The notes under the pieces were generated by a model. That model did not search any database. It saw only the letters and a list, made by a program, of their open reading frames with translations, and had not been told where the DNA came from. From positions 1 to 51,058 of the forward strand of contig DATKSG010000087.1 in NCBI GenBank assembly GCA_035531775.1: a stretch of 51,058 nt of DNA. Direction: 5' to 3'. Source of the stretch: DATKSG01 sp035531775 (GTDB lineage Bacteria > Actinomycetota > Acidimicrobiia > Acidimicrobiales > UBA8190). Below, in pieces: positions 49,766-51,058 of this stretch. Position 1 is the first letter of the stretch. Every line of letters starts with the position of its first letter. The position numbers were made by a program, and so were the translations under genes.

Positions 49766-50884
49766 GTGAAGTTCCGCTGTGAGCGAGACGGCCTCGTCGA
49801 AGCCCTGACCACGGCCAGCCGGGCCGTGACGTCGCGCGGCACGACCACGGCCGCCCTGACCGGCGTGCGCGTCGAGGTGGCCGGCAACCAGCTGACGGTG
49901 GTGGGCACCGACCTGGACCTGACCGTGCGCGTCGAGGTCGAGGCCATCGGCCTGGACGACGGCGCTGTGGTGGCCCCCGCCCGCCTGGCCGCCGACATCG
50001 TGAGGCACCTGGAGCCGGGGGCCGTCACCTTCGAGGGCGGAGACGACGAAGTCGAGATCTCCGCAGCGCGGTCGCGTTTTGTGGTGCGCACCTATCCGGT
50101 GGACGACTTCCCGGTGCTGCCCGAAGCCCGCCCCGACCAGGTCACCCTGGCCGCCCCGGCCCTGGCCGAGGCCCTGCGCCAGGTGGTGAGGGCCGCTTCG
50201 AGCGACGATGCCCGGCCCCTTCTCACCGGGGTGCTGGTGGCCGCCGAGGGCGGCGGCACCCGGCTGGTGGCCACCGACTCCTACCGCCTGGCGCTGCGGG
50301 ACCTGACCGGCACCGGCCCCCTGCCGGAGGGCACCGACCAGATCCTGGTCCCGGCCCGGGCCCTCACCGAGCTCCAGCGCCTGCTGCCGGCCGGGGCCAA
50401 GGACGACGCCGGCGCCACCGTGGGATTCTCGGTGAGCGATCTCGATGCCACCTTCACCACGGCCGGGGTGCGGCTCACCACCCGCCTGCTCGACGGGCGA
50501 TTCCCCGACTACCGCCAGCTCATGCCTGCCGGGTACCCGAACCAGCTGCGGGTGGGCAAAGAAGCCCTCCTCGACGCCTTGCGCCGGGTGCGTCTGCTCG
50601 TGCGCGACAACACCACTCCGGTGCGCCTGTCCATGCGACCGGGCTCGGTGGAGCTGACGGTGGTGTCCCAGGAAGTGGGACATGCCAGCGAGGACGTGGA
50701 CGCCGACTTCACCGGCGAGGAGCTCACGGTGGCCTTCAACCCCACCTACCTCATCGACGGCGTGGAAGCGGTGCTGGGCGACGAGGTGGTGGTGGAGACC
50801 CTGGACGCCACCAAGCCGGCCACCGTGCGCGCCCCGGACCACGACGACTACCGCTACCTGCTCATGCCCGTGCGCGTTTCCTGA
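49766..50884 (+). CDS. dnaN: DNA polymerase III beta subunit (sliding clamp)
   Basis: 372 residues from GTG 49766 with AGGAAAGGA upstream. The three similar clamp domains are visible, with pattern MKFRCERDGLVEALTTASRAV, RPLLTGVLV, ATDSYRLALR, LLDGRFPDYRQLMP and the C-terminal YRYLLMPVRVS. It forms the ring that tethers polymerase to DNA and binds other replication and repair proteins. Standard place after dnaA. Confidence 0.97.
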   Translation: MKFRCERDGLVEALTTASRAVTSRGTTTAALTGVRVEVAGNQLTVVGTDLDLTVRVEVEAIGLDDGAVVAPARLAADIVRHLEPGAVTFEGGDDEVEISAARSRFVVRTYPVDDFPVLPEARPDQVTLAAPALAEALRQVVRAASSDDARPLLTGVLVAAEGGGTRLVATDSYRLALRDLTGTGPLPEGTDQILVPARALTELQRLLPAGAKDDAGATVGFSVSDLDATFTTAGVRLTTRLLDGRFPDYRQLMPAGYPNQLRVGKEALLDALRRVRLLVRDNTTPVRLSMRPGSVELTVVSQEVGHASEDVDADFTGEELTVAFNPTYLIDGVEAVLGDEVVVETLDATKPATVRAPDHDDYRYLLMPVRVS

Positions 50885-50909
50885 GCCGGGGCGCACGACA
50901 AAGCGGCCC

Positions 50910-51058
50910 ATGGCCGTCACCACCTTGTGGCTGGTCGATTTTCGGGGATTCGAGGAGACCGTCTTCGAGCCCGACCCCGATGGCCTCACTGTGCTGCGCG
51001 GCGAGAACGGCGCCGGCAAGACCTCGGTGTTGGAGGCCGTGGGATGGTTGGCCACCGG
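50910..51058 (+). CDS. recF: DNA replication and repair protein RecF, 3' end cut by the window
   Basis: ATG 50910 begins MAVTTLWLVDFRGFEETVFEP, the RecF start, and Walker A GENGAGKTS is seen before the sequence stops at residue 49. RecF is an SMC-like ATPase that helps load RecA at gaps. It is 25 bp after dnaN, the normal order. Confidence 0.9.
   Translation, partial: MAVTTLWLVDFRGFEETVFEPDPDGLTVLRGENGAGKTSVLEAVGWLAT

Noticed and set aside
1..51058. tRNA, rRNA, CRISPR arrays, transposases
   Set aside because: No tRNA-like cloverleaf, rRNA sequence, regular repeat array or transposase motif was noticed, although the search was by eye.

Overview
The window is high-GC DNA (about 70% by eye), densely packed with genes that often overlap by 1-30 bp and often start with GTG. 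It is almost certainly the chromosomal replication-origin region of an actinobacterium (Actinomycetota). Three things support this: the order rpmH-rnpA-yidD-yidC-jag-rsmG-parA-parB on one side of dnaA-dnaN-recF; the block murJ-trxB-trxA-cwlM beside it; and actinobacterial genes such as DUF5318, an actinobacterial-type ino1 next to a PadR regulator, and an intein-bearing dnaB. An Acidimicrobiia-like lineage is my guess and is not proven by the sequence.

Layout. 1-10,210 is an accessory and metabolic stretch: a truncated UbiA prenyltransferase, an SDR/aldo-keto reductase/VOC cluster, threonine dehydratase, a PhoP/PhoR-like two-component system with a PhoP-box-like direct repeat in front of it, a DUF2505 protein, a CruF-like carotenoid protein and a P450. 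10,292-22,437 (minus strand) holds dnaB with a class 3 intein, a seven-gene unit made of a branched-chain amino-acid type ABC transporter plus two unknown envelope proteins, then rplI-rpsR-ssb-rpsF and panB. 22,520-30,085 carries a small zinc-ribbon protein, a Tat-exported phosphoesterase, an MFS transporter, an SRPBCC protein, a UbiE/membrane-protein pair, and a VKOR plus DUF929 thiol-redox pair beside DUF5318. 30,148-33,423 has the PadR-ino1 operon with a clear operator, and pcnA. 33,486-41,134 (plus strand) is an envelope and redox run: secreted protein, murJ, degV, membrane protein, trxB, trxA and a CwlM-like pseudo-amidase. 41,354-51,058 is the origin region proper.

The most unusual structure is between parA and rsmG at 43,498-43,942. 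Two 31-bp inverted repeats (29 of 31 positions identical), each carrying split parS-like half sites, bracket a 126-residue free-standing LAGLIDADG protein whose stop codon lies inside the right-hand repeat. Other points of note are the DnaB intein with a decayed endonuclease and an intact WCT triad, a LivF ATPase with a ribbon-helix-helix-like tail, C-terminal tails on both S6 and S18, and a CwlM homologue that has lost amidase zinc ligands.

No tRNA, rRNA, CRISPR array or transposase was seen. All family assignments are by eye from motifs and gene order; no database search was run.
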